Positions 33,784 to 44,676 of a stretch of 64,000 nt of DNA are shown piece by piece; the first letter of the stretch is position 1, and the number at the start of each line of letters is the position of its first letter. Location of the stretch: the NCBI GenBank assembly GCA_021234155.1, contig JAJEKV010000021.1, forward strand, positions 15,513,563 through 15,577,562, read 5' to 3'. The notes under the pieces were generated by a model that saw nothing but the letters and a program-made list of their open reading frames with translations, did no database searches and was not told the origin of the DNA. Origin of the DNA: Isoetes taiwanensis. Taxonomy: Eukaryota > Streptophyta > Lycopodiopsida > Isoetales > Isoetaceae. Made by a program: the position numbers and the translations under genes.

Positions 33784-36241
33784 TGTTGCCCATTTCTGGC
33801 AATATGGACCAGCAAATATGTGTCAGAACCTTTGTTTCATTTATATTTCCTCTAAGGAAAAGTTCCAGGCTATTGTGATCCCATTAGAGTTTGGATGACA
33901 TTTGACCAAGATTGGAAGGCATTGGGGATCTCATATTATAGCCTAGTCTTTTCTTTGAGGTAAAACACCTTTCTAGTCACATTCCCATTTGTTTAACATT
34001 TTCCCTTTGATTTGAAGACCAGGCAAAGGCTATAGCAAGTTTATCAAGGAGTCACAAGGCATTTTACCAAAGTTCAACCTTATGAAGCTTACTTGAGTTA
34101 CATTATTAGTTTTGAGGTCACACACATGAGAATACCATCTTGGAAGTGAAAATTGCTCTTATTCTAGCCTTGAAGTTTGGAAGACCCTTAGGCTTTTGAG
34201 CAAGCTTATTTTCACTATGAGGTATGATTTGAGCTTTAGAAATAATATGTGATGAAATCAAGTGCTACAGAGGTATCCATTCTCTTCTCCATTCCATCTT
34301 ATATCCCCCTTTTTATATCCCAAGAGCATAAAACCTTTCTTTCACCATTTTTCCACCTTTGAGTCCTTTTCTCATCATTTCACTACCCTTTTTTTTATTG
34401 ATCCTACCTTCATTTGGGAATTGCCCCCTAAAGATCTTGAAAACTGAAAAAGGCAAGAAAACTCTATTTCCACCCTCATTTCATCTTCCTAAACCCTATT
34501 CTAGTCCAATTGCACCTTTTCCCCATCTTTTTCCATGATTTTTTTCACCATCCCCAAGTTGCAGTATTCATTGACCATGGGTCAAAGGGGCCAAAAATTT
34601 AAATGTTTCAGCTCGACCTAAAATTTCTCTAGATGGAAAGCTTGTCAAAAAAGAGCTAATTTGGCTTTTTTAAATTTTGTAAAAACCCTTGCAAATGCCT
34701 TCAAATTTGGATTCTTGGGATGCGTGCCATAAAAATAAAACAAAAAAACCTATTCTAGCCTATCTACCCTATCTATTTCCACATCATTTCCACATTCCCC
34801 CCCATTCTCATTTCCATCTCATTTCCACGTGGCAGCAGGGCGTGGGGGCCAGACACGGGCTGGTAGTCCCCTCTGCGTGGCACGCAAAGTTATTAGACAC
34901 GTCAGCATTATTCCTTATATACAGAAGCTGCCAAAACCTTTTCGGCCTGTGGGATATATAACAGTTAAGAATTTTTTCGACGAACCCTAAAAAATAGGAG
35001 AAACTACTAAATCCGGCCAATTGTGTACTAAATCTGATTGAAGCCATGTAAATTTCACCGAAATTACCTCCTGAACCTTTTAAAGGACCTTGGGGATCCT
35101 CTTCAGGGCACTTGATCAGGAAGAATTGCTCAAATTTGGCCTTAAATCACTCGGCCGAGCTAGTTTGTGGGCAGAACGGTTCTTAAACTAGTAATGCAGA
35201 TCAAATCGACACGTCCCCTCAGAGATAGACCTTTGTGATCTTGGCGCATTAAATATTTTGATATTATCTTGCTCTACTCTGCTCAGATTTTGCTCTGCTC
35301 TGCTCGAAATTGAAGATCTGACCCGGTGTGACCTGTTCGACATTGAGGCACTTCAACTACAACTCAAATAATCATTTCATTTTGCTTCATTGGTAGTTTT
35401 GAGGCTCTCTAGAGGCTCAGACAGCCCTGGAATTTGCTCTCAAGCACTATTATTTTTTAACTTTGGTAATACCCTGTTGACACTATCAAATTTTCTGTAT
35501 CACATTGCTATAATGCATAGTCTTTGCCTGGAAAATTATTGTCATCATTGTTCATTCATCTTTTGTAACTCTGCATTGTTTTTTTTAAAGCTTAAAACTA
35601 AATACAAAGCCAAAAATATTTATTCCAAGTTATGTCCTCTTCAGGTAGTTGCATTTCATCTTTGTAAAGATCTTAGAAGTCTATATATTCAGAAAAAACA
35701 TATAAAAGGACTTTTCTTCATAACTGTTATAGAGTTTGTTTTCTTTATATAATTTTGGCTACTTACAGAGAAACTAAATCATCCTTTTGCTATTTAAACC
35801 TTATGCACGTGATCCAGAGGCTATTCTGAAGCTGCCTGCACAGATCCCAACCCAAAATTCCTTATCGAACTCCATCTGCAAATTTTGGCTCTCTGTTTTG
35901 GCACTGGCCAACTTTTTGACCTGACTTTGACCTCGATTTTCGTGACCTTCCTTTATTCAAATCAAACCAAATTTTCACCAAAAGTTTCCTCTGTTTGTTG
36001 ACCATCTATACTATCAATCAGATCTCAAAAATCTCATAGAGTTTGTCTGCAAGATCAGATTTTGCTCTGACAGTTTTTTCAGTTTCAGGGACTTTAGTGA
36101 TTTTGAGAAAACCAGCACTTCAAAATCAATTTTCTTGTTTCATATGATAAGGATTGATCACCCTAAGTGATCTGGAGGTTCTAACCACTTTGTTTGAGCT
36201 TCCTTTGAGGTTAGACTAAAGTTCCAGGTTTTAGGCTAACA
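33784..36241 (+). repeat. X2 5' LTR, 2458 bp
   Basis: It begins TGTTGCCCATTTCTGGCAAT and ends TTTTAGGCTAACA. It agrees closely with 26589-29052. A primer-site-like TGGAGGTTCTCTGAGAT follows at 36245. Confidence 0.92.
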
Positions 36242-36283
36242 TTTTGGAGGTTCTCTGAGATTTTCACCTAGAAGTTGAACTCC

Positions 36284-37456
36284 ATGGCATCAAGAAAGCT
36301 GCTGAGCTGGTGAGCCTCTTTGGACCACCCGAGGTAACAGTCAACCAGATTTAGTAGGGGTAAGCATGAAAGTGGCTACCGGTTCCACAAAGAATGTTAC
36401 AAATGTTTCTACTTTGCCTTTTCCTCCACAAGCTCCTTATCATTTTGAGCTTACTATACCTGTTTCTTCCCCTTGTTATGATTCTTCCATGAATGCTAAC
36501 CATTTTTTGAAGAGTTTTGAAGAATATTATGAGGAGCATGGAAGGAAGAAAGGTACCGTGTTTCTTGAGTTTACCAAATGCATGAAAGGTGATGAGGCCA
36601 GTCCCTGGTTGGATTTTGAACCTGTCAATAGGCACTAATTGGGATGAATTGGAACAAAGATTTCTCATCAAGGTTTGGTAAGACTACTTCACCCCGTGGA
36701 TCTTGTTTTGAGCTTAATTCCTTTTCTATTAAATCGGTAAAAGTGTAAAAAAAAGATGTGGAAAGATTTAACTCTTATTTGTCTGGTGTGTAATAGGAAC
36801 CAGTGTTTCCCACCCAACTTTGCATCCGGTTTGCTTCCTTTATCGGAGGTTTGATGTCCGGGCCTAAGATCTATAGGAAGTTATTAAAACTTCAAAAGTT
36901 TGGTGAGCTAGATTCTATCCATAAGACATTTGTAAAGGTCATTTGTAGATTTAGTAGAGATGCTAAGCTATTTGCCCGATGAAGAAGTCGAGATCCATTC
37001 TACCCTCCTCATCATGATACTTTAACAGAGTTACATTATGCTAATGTCGCCTCTATGTATATTCTTAAGGAAAAGAAGAAGCCAAAAGCTGAAGAGTTAG
37101 ACCCTCGTGTTTTAAATGAAATCTGAGATAAGTAAGGTATCCAAGCTCTTTTAGAAGTTACCAAACAGCTCACAGAGCTAAAAAACAGTAAGAATGCCCT
37201 TTCTTCTAACTCTACCATACCTGAATGCACAAATTGTGGTAAGCCCTATCATAGGGCTGAAAATTGCTTTGCAAGATCTTGTCCTAAATGCCACAGAAGG
37301 GGCCATTTTGGTAAAGAATGTCCTATTTGTTCTTTTGTAAGGAGATAGGTCATGAGGAGAAGTTCTCAAGAAGAATTTCCTTGCAAAGCAAGAAAAAGGT
37401 AAACAGTGTCAAATGTTAGTTTTATTGAGACCTGTGCGTAAGAGCAAGAAGAATAA
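36284..37456 (+). pseudogene. X2 gag
   Basis: It is homologous to 18583-19769. Recognisable parts are VSTLPFPPQAPYHFELTIPV, NHFLKSFEEYYEEHGRKKG and the zinc knuckles (CTNCGKPYHRAENC and CPKCHRRGHFGKEC, 37225-37330). Many one- and two-base differences from X1 fall exactly at CTG or CAG words (for example TATCAGAGG to TATCGGAGG), so this gag may be intact in reality. The terminal TAA (37454) and the pol ATG (37463) are spaced as in X1. Confidence 0.75.
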
Positions 37457-37462
37457 GATGTT

Positions 37463-39006
37463 ATGGTTGTGCAAACACGCTAGGGCTCCCTTCAGGTAAC
37501 TCTGCAAGTTCTGTTCCACCAATTGCAGCTCCTAAGGTAACATTTCAGCCAAATCCCCAGGTTGTAGCTCCTCCCCCTGCTCAAAGGTATAAACAGAAAG
37601 ATTTTGAGTTTGATGTGAAAAACTCCAAGGTTACTGTAGACTTACTAACTCTATTAAGGATTGCACCATCATACAGGGAAAAGCTTATCAAGAATACCCT
37701 AAATGTTGAAGAAATTGCTGCAGAAACTTGCAACAACATTTCTGTAGCCTTACCTGAGCACACTGAAGATCCAGGTGCTTTTACTTGTAGTGCTACTATA
37801 GGTACTTCCCATTTAGATAAGGTCTTGCTGGATGGAGGTTCTTCTTTAAATGTCATGCCTTATCATGTTATGAAAGCACTGAATCTCAAGGTAGAAGACA
37901 ATACTTCCATTGTTCTAAAGTCCTTTTCTAATGCTAAGGTAGTACCAAAGGGAGTGGTGAGGAATGTTTCTGTTAATACAGGAGGAATCATTGTCTTAGC
38001 TACATTTGTGGTTGTTGACTTTGAGAATGTTAACCATGCTAACATCTATGATTTATTATTGGGAAGAAGGTGGATGAAGACAGTAGATGCTAGGCCTATA
38101 TGGTCTGAAGGCATTTGCACTATTTCAAATGGATCAAATTCCATTAAACTGGTAAACAAAACTGACCCTTCTGCTAATATTAGGTTCATAGATGTAGATA
38201 TATTGCAAGAAGAGGAACTAGGAGTCTACAGTTTAGGTTTAGATGTTGATATGAGTGAAGAAGTTATCAACTTTGCTCAAGTAGAGTTCTCTGATCCAAA
38301 AGAAAACAAGGCCTACCTTTGGTTTGATGGAGGTATGTCTAAAAAATTAGGGATTGCTTCTTCTGCTGCTATTCTAAAGGATGCAGATCTTAAGCTGATG
38401 GCTAAGGTAGGGAGAATTCATCCCAATATTTCTTCTAATGTAGCAGAGTATAGGGCCCTCATTGCAGGCCTACAGGAAGCAAGGTTCATGAATATTTCTT
38501 ATATTATTATCTATGGAGACTCACAACTTGTTTGCAAGCAGATTTTGGGAGAATACCAAACAAAGCATCAAGATATGGAGGATCTGAACATACAAGCTCA
38601 AGAATTGCTAACTTTTTTTGATCATTGGGAGATTTATTATATTCCAAGGTCCCAAAACTTTGAGGTTGATTCTTTGTGCAGGAAGACACTCTTAGAGCAT
38701 CTATCTGAGGGAGCTATCAGGGAAGATGTCCTAGATGAAGATGAGCTCTCTAAATTTCATCCTATCTTGACCATCAACCTAGCACAAGAGGAATCACACA
38801 AAGAGCTTGAAGTGCATAAGGGAGGTATGTCCAGAACTTTACAAATGGGAGATCTATATGATAAGGATTGCCAAGGTAAAATGGTTAAGTACTTTGAAGA
38901 TTGGGTGGACGTCTTTGCATGGGAATATTCAGAACTGAAAGGGGTTGATAGAAGCATTTGTGAGTTTGAGATAAAAGTTTGTGAAGATGCTAAACCTGTT
39001 ATGTAG
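37463..39006 (+). CDS. X2 protease and archaeal-type RNase H
   Basis: It is open from 37615 to a TAG at 39004. Protease: VLLDGGSSLNVMPYHVM and IYDLLLGRRWMKTVDA. RNase H: KAYLWFDGGMSKKLGIASSA, NVAEYRALIAGLQEARF, IIYGDSQLVCKQILGEYQTK and SQNFEVDSLCRKTLLEH; these supply the D, E, D and D of an archaeal-type enzyme. Both domains lie in one frame upstream of RT. The closing TAG replaces CAG of X1, either a real C-to-T change or an error. The domain order is unusual for plant gypsy elements, where a second RNase H normally follows RT. Confidence 0.85.
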
Positions 39007-40426
39007 AGATTGAGAAGGATTAATTCCTCACTTTTAGATCTTATCAAGCAGGAGTTATTCAAAATGCAGGAGTCAGGTTTGATAGTTGACATTGTGAACC
39101 CTTCTTGGGTTTCTTGCATTGTTCCAATTCTAAAAAAAAATGGTTCCCTAAGAATATGTGTGGATTATAGAGATCTAAATAAAGCTATCAAGTAAAGATT
39201 GTTACCCTTTGCCTTTTTTGGAAGAAATCCTTTATGCAGTGGCTGGCAAGTCTATGTACTCATTTTTGGATGGTTTCTCTGGTTTTAATCAGATTAGCAT
39301 CAAAAAGGAGGATCAGCCAAAGACATCCTTCATTACTCCATGGGGAACTTATGCAATGAAGAGGATGCCTTTTGGATTAATGAATGCCCCTGCTACATTT
39401 CAGAGAGCTATGGATACTGTCTTTGCAAGCATGACTCCTGAGCAATTCAGGGTTTATCTTGATGATTTATGCCTAGGTACTGATACAAATGTTCATATCT
39501 CACAGCTAACAAGGGTATTTACATTGTGCAGACAGACTGGAGTTAATCTAAATCCAAAGAAGTGCATTTTTTTGGCATCCAAAGGCCAGCTTCTAGGCCA
39601 TGAGGTTTCTGCTCAAGGCCTTCAAGTAGCTGAAGAGAAGATCATAGCTTTAAAAAAGCTTCAAACACCCAGGACAATTAAAGAAGTCAAGGGATTCATG
39701 GGAATGGCCTCTTTCTTAAGGGTGTATATGCCTAATTTCTCTCACCTTATTAGTCCCATCTCTAAATTGACTAGAGTATGCCAACTTAGTAAAAGAGAAA
39801 GTAAATATAGGCCTGTTGTTTGGACTGATGAGTGTGAAAAAGCTTTTTTGCAGATCATAGAGGCTATTTGCCATTCTACACTTTTAAAAACTCCAGACCT
39901 TTCATTACCATTTAAAGTTTATATAACCATTACTAAAAAGGCTGCTGGAGTTGCCATTTTGCAGGATAGGCACCCCATTGCTTTTGCAAGCAAGCAATGG
40001 TCTCAAACTGAAGAGAGGTATGCTAAGGTAGAAAGGAGTGCTGCTGCTCTCATCTTTTTGATAGAAAGACATGGACATCTTCTACAAAAATCCCAAGCCA
40101 CTATCTACATGCAGCAGAACCCCATGCCTTTTTTGTATGGTAAGAACTTAGAAAAACCCAAGCTTCATAGATGGGCTTGTAGGCTCCAATCTTATGATTT
40201 AAAGGTAAAGGTCATTCATGTATTGAACAACCCGAGTTTATACTTACCTGCTGCCTACTTTGAACATGAGGAGGTGGTACAAGAAGAAGAAATGACTAAC
40301 CTTGTTGTAAATGAGCAGGACTTGTCAGATATACAAGCTCAAGGTTGGCAGCAACCTATTAGGAGGTTCCTTCAGTACCAAGAGATACCCTCTGGATTTT
40401 CAAAAAAGCCAAGCTTACAAGTTTAA
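39007..40426 (+). CDS. X2 reverse transcriptase with degenerate RNase H
   Basis: After a short frame break at 39195-39209, a 405-codon frame runs to 40426. RT motifs are NGSLRICVDYRDLNKAIK, SMYSFLDGFSGFNQISI, RMPFGLMNAPATFQRAMD and FRVYLDDLCLGTDTNVH. The native RNase H (about 39910-40140) reads FKVYITITKKAAGVAIL and SQATIYMQQNPMPFLYG, lacking the usual catalytic Asp residues, while Glu in KVERSAAALIFLIE stays. The frame stops at SGFSKKPSLQV, just after a run of six A; integrase continues in +1. Confidence 0.85.
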
Positions 40427-40427
40427 G

Positions 40428-41580
40428 TTAAAATGTTTGACTTACTCCTTGGTTGGTGACATGTTGTGCAAGGTAAACAGGGATGGTGTACTCTTAAGGT
40501 GTGTTGATGAAGATGAAGCTGCCCTGGTACTTGCTGAAAATCACAAAGGTGTTTGTGGTGGTCATTTTGCAGCAGACACAATTGCCAAGAAAATATTGAG
40601 GTCTGGTTACTTTTGGCCTCATTTATTTAAAGATTGTTATGATGTTATAAAGACTTGTCATCAATGCCAGATCTTTGGCAAAAGAATCTTGCACCCTGCT
40701 CCTCTTACAGGAATTGTATCCCCTGGTCCATTTCAAGTTTGGGGATTGGACTATGTTGGCCCTATCAATCCTCCATCCTCAGCCCAAAGATGAATACATT
40801 GTTGTAGCTACAGACTGCTCACTAAGTGGTCGGCAAGACTTTAAGGAAAGCAAATGCCCATACTACTGCTAGATTTTTGCATGAGAATATTTGCTCTAGG
40901 TTTGGCATTCCCTTTAAAATTTTGACTGATAGGGGATCTACTTTTATTAATGAGGTGATTAATTTTCTTGTTTCAAGCCTCAAGATCAAGCATGTGAAAA
41001 GCTCAGCCTATTATCCTCAAGGAAATGGCCAAGCTGAGTCTACTAACAAAGTGCTTAAGGGTGTTTTGCAGAAAACAGTTTGCCAAAACCAAAGGGATTG
41101 GCACTTGAAATTATATGATGCTCTTTGGGCTCATAGAATCACCTCTAAAGCAGCTACTAATGCCTCACCTTTAAGTATATGGATAGAGGTCACCCTCTTT
41201 AAGGATGGCACTCAAGCTTGAATTGAGTTTTCTGAGGCCTTGAAGCTACGTGTATGAAGTTCTGTTAAAATTGGATGAAGAAAGGTTTGTTGCAGAGAAT
41301 TACAATTTGTCAAGAAGGCTAAGAGTGCAAAGAAATTTCAAGGTCGCTCACAAACTGCAAGATAAGTTTGCACCTATGGAATTAGTTTTGAAGTGGAATG
41401 CTGCAGATGAAGGAAAAGCTTCCCAAGTTTGAACACCCCTGGGAAGGTCCCTATCAAGTTTTAGGAGATGCTGGCTGCTCATCTTATAGATTGACAGATC
41501 TTTGGTACAGGTTTAGAGTTGCCAAACCCTATTAATATTCAAAGACCTTAAAAGATATTGGCCTCAAAGACGCTTAAGTC
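40428..41580 (+). pseudogene. X2 integrase
   Basis: The +1 frame 40311-40793 supplies VCGGHFAADTIAKKILRSGY, CHQCQIFGKRILHPAPLTG and VWGLDYVGPINPP. After corruption at 40790-40830, ILTDRGSTFINEVINFLV and YYPQGNGQAESTNKVLKG complete the D-D-E core. The GPY/F end (HPWEGPYQVLGDAG) lies near 41435. From 40790 onward CTG/CAG words are lost against X1, which accounts for most breaks. Confidence 0.8.
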
Positions 41581-42202
41581 TATTCACTTCTATATAAACA
41601 GTTGTTCTAGCTTAGAATAGGTTAGTCTATAACTTCAAAGTTGTGGTTTTAAAATTTCTTCTGATTTGCATATTTCCTTTGAGGTTTAATAGTGTTTGTT
41701 TCTCGCTTTGGCAGGGGATGTTGCCACAGGGATAAGACTTTGATTATTACCTACTAATGAGTTCTATGTTGTCATGACAGGGCTATTTGTCAAAACATTT
41801 CATCTGTCTTTTAAACTGGCTTATTCTTCATGAGATCTTGCTTCTTCATTGGAGTGCTAGAGTGCTATCCATATATAATTTTCCATATCTTGCTTAGCAC
41901 TCATGCTAACTTTGATTTTACTGTCATATGCAGGTTCATTCTTTTCTCTTCCATTTCCATCTGCCTATAAGTTGCCTTACATACCATTTCAGCCTTCTAT
42001 TCTTTTATTTTCATTCCCTATAATGCTCTGCACCACATTTCCACCATTGCAGAGTTCATCTCATACTCATACCACTCTCTTTCATCATTCTACATCATTC
42101 TGTCACCTGCACCAGTAAAATTTTTGCATTATCTGAAGATCCTCAGTCTAAGTTTACATCTTTTAGGCTGAGGGGACCAGCCTATTCTTTCCTTTGAGGA
42201 GA
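41581..42202 (+). other. X2 3' untranslated region and polypurine tract
   Basis: It matches 25971-26588. TTTGAGGAGA directly precedes the 3' LTR. A 71-codon frame at 41903-42118 is shared with X1 (26289-26504) but is Phe/Ser/Pro-rich with no domain, so it is not called a gene. Confidence 0.65.
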
Positions 42203-44676
42203 TGTTGCCCATTTCTGGCAACATGGACCAGCATTTATGTGTCAGAACCTTTGTTTCATTTATATTTCCTCTAAGGAAAAGTTCCAGGCTATTGTGATCC
42301 CATTAGAGTTTGGAAGACATTTGACCAAGATTGGAAGGCATTGGGGATCTCATATTATAGCCTAGTCTTTTCTTTGAGGTAAAACACCTTTCTAGTCACA
42401 TTCCCATTTGTTTAACATTTTCCCTTTGATTTGAAGACCAGGCAAAGGCTATAGCAAGTTTATCAAGGAGTCACAAGGCATTTTACCAAAGTTCAACCTT
42501 ATGAAGCTTACTTGAGTTACATTATTAGTTTTGGAGTCACACACATACCATCTTGGAAGTGAAAATTGCTCTTATTCTAGCCTTGAAGTTTGGAAGACCC
42601 TTAGAGAAGTTTGGAAGACCCTTAGGCTTTTGAGCAAGCTTATTTTCACTATGAGGTATGATTTGAGCTTTAGAAATAATATATGATGAAATCAAGTGCT
42701 ACAGAGGTATCCATTCTCTTCTCCATTCCATCTTATATCCCCCTTTTTATATCCCAAGAGCCTTCATAAAACCTTTCTTTCACCATTTTTTCCACCTTTG
42801 AGTCCTTTTCTCATCATTTCACTACCCATTTTTTTATTGATCCTACCTTCATTTGGGAATTGCCCCCTAAAGATCTTGAAAACTGAAAAAGGCAAGAAAA
42901 CTCTATTTTCACCCTCATTTCATCTTCCTAAACCCTATTCTAGTCCAATTGCACCTTTTCCCCATCTTTTTCCATGATTTTTTTCACCATCCCCAAGTTG
43001 CAGTATTCATTGACCATGGGTCAAAGGGGCCAAAAATTTAAATGTTTCAGCTCGACCTAAAATTTCTCTAGATGGAAAGCTTGTCAAAAAAGAGCTAATT
43101 TGGCTTTTTTAAATTTTGTAAAAACCCTTGCAAAGGCCTTCAAATTTGGATTCTTGGGATGCGTGCCATAAAAATAAAACAAAAAAACCTATTCTAGCCT
43201 ATCTACCCTATCTATTTCCACATCATTTCCACATCCCCCCCCCCATTCTCATTTCCATCTCATTTCCACGCAGGGGCGTGGGGGGGGCTGACACGGGTCG
43301 GTAGTCCCCTCAAGGGGCACGCAAAGTTATTAGACACGCCAGATTATTCCTTATATACGTAAGCCGCCAAAACCTTTTCGCTTGGGATATATAATGCTTA
43401 AGAATTTTTTTCGACGAACCCTAAAAATAGGGAAAATCAAGCAATCCGCCAATTCGCGGCCTAAATCTGATTGAAGCCCGCCAAATTTCACCAAAATTAC
43501 CTCCTGAACCTTTTCCGAGACCTTGGGGATCCTCTCCGTGGCACTTGATCCCGAAGAATTGCTCAAATTTGGCCTTAAATCACTCTACCGAGCTAGTTTG
43601 TGGGCGTAATCGGTTCTTAAACTAGCAATGCATCAAATCGACACGCCCCTTAGAGATAGACCTCTCGTGATCTTGGCGCATTAAATATTTTGATATTATC
43701 TTGCTCTACTCTCTGCCAGATTTTTTTGCCGCTCGCCGAAATTGAAGATCCGACCTAAGTGTGACCTGCTCGACATTGAGGCACTTCAACTACAACTCAA
43801 ATAATCATTTCATTTTGCTTCATTGGTAGTTTTGAGGCTCTCTAGAGGCTCGTACAGCCCTGGAATTTGCTCTCAAGCACTATTATTTTTAAACTTTGGT
43901 AATACCCTCGCTGACACTATCAAATTTTCTCAGATCACATTGCTATAATGCATAGTCTTTGCCCTGAAAATTATTGTCATCATTGTTCATTCATCTTTTT
44001 GTAACTCTCAAGATTGTTTTTTAAATCTTAAAACTAAATACAAAGCCAAAAATATTTATTCCAAGTTATGTCCTCTTCGTGTAGTTGCATTTCATTTTGT
44101 AAAGATCTTAGAAGTCTATATATTCGTAAAAAACATATAAAAAGACTTTTCTTCATAATCAAGCATGTGAGTTTGTTTTCTTTATATAATTTTGGCTACT
44201 TACGAGAAACTAAATCATCCTTTTGCTATTTAAACCTTATGCATGTGATCCAGAGGCTATTTAGAAGTCGCTTGCACGTATCCCAACCCAAAATTCCTTA
44301 TCGAACTCCATCTCGCAAATTTTTGGCTCTCTGCTTTTGGCATCACCAACTTTTTGACCTGACTTTGACCTCGATTTTTCGGACCTTCCTTTATTCAAAT
44401 CAAGCCAAATTTTCACCAAAAGTTTCCTCTGTTTGTTCCATCTATACCATCAATCAGATCTCAAAAATCTCATAGGGTTTGTCTCAAAGATCAGATTTGC
44501 CTCGACGCTTTTTTCGGGCCAGGATTTTAGTGATTTTGAGAAAACCAAAGACTTCAAAAATCAATTTTCTTGTTTCATATGATAAGGATTGATCACCCTA
44601 AGTGATCTCGAGGTTCTAACCACTTTGTTTGAGCTTCCTTTGAGGTTAGACTAAAGTTCCGTGTTTTAGGCTAACA
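42203..44676 (+). repeat. X2 3' LTR, 2474 bp
   Basis: Same ends as the other X LTRs. From about 43260 on it differs from the 5' LTR mainly at CTG and CAG positions, for example TTCAGGTAG to TTCGTGTAG. Confidence 0.9.

Larger units (their letters stand above)
33784..44676 (+). mobile_element. Gypsy element X, copy 2, full length
   Basis: A complete 10.9-kb element has both LTRs (33784-36241 and 42203-44676), gag, pol and 3' UTR. It lies inside family Y between protease and RT. The left flank ends GCAGA; the right flank begins GATCG. A 5-bp duplication is not visible, but loss of one CAG unit at the right border (AACAGCAGATCG to AACAGATCG) would hide it. Gag and the 3' third are in CTG/CAG-poor segments; pol from 37500 to 40780 is clean. 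Confidence 0.92.
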
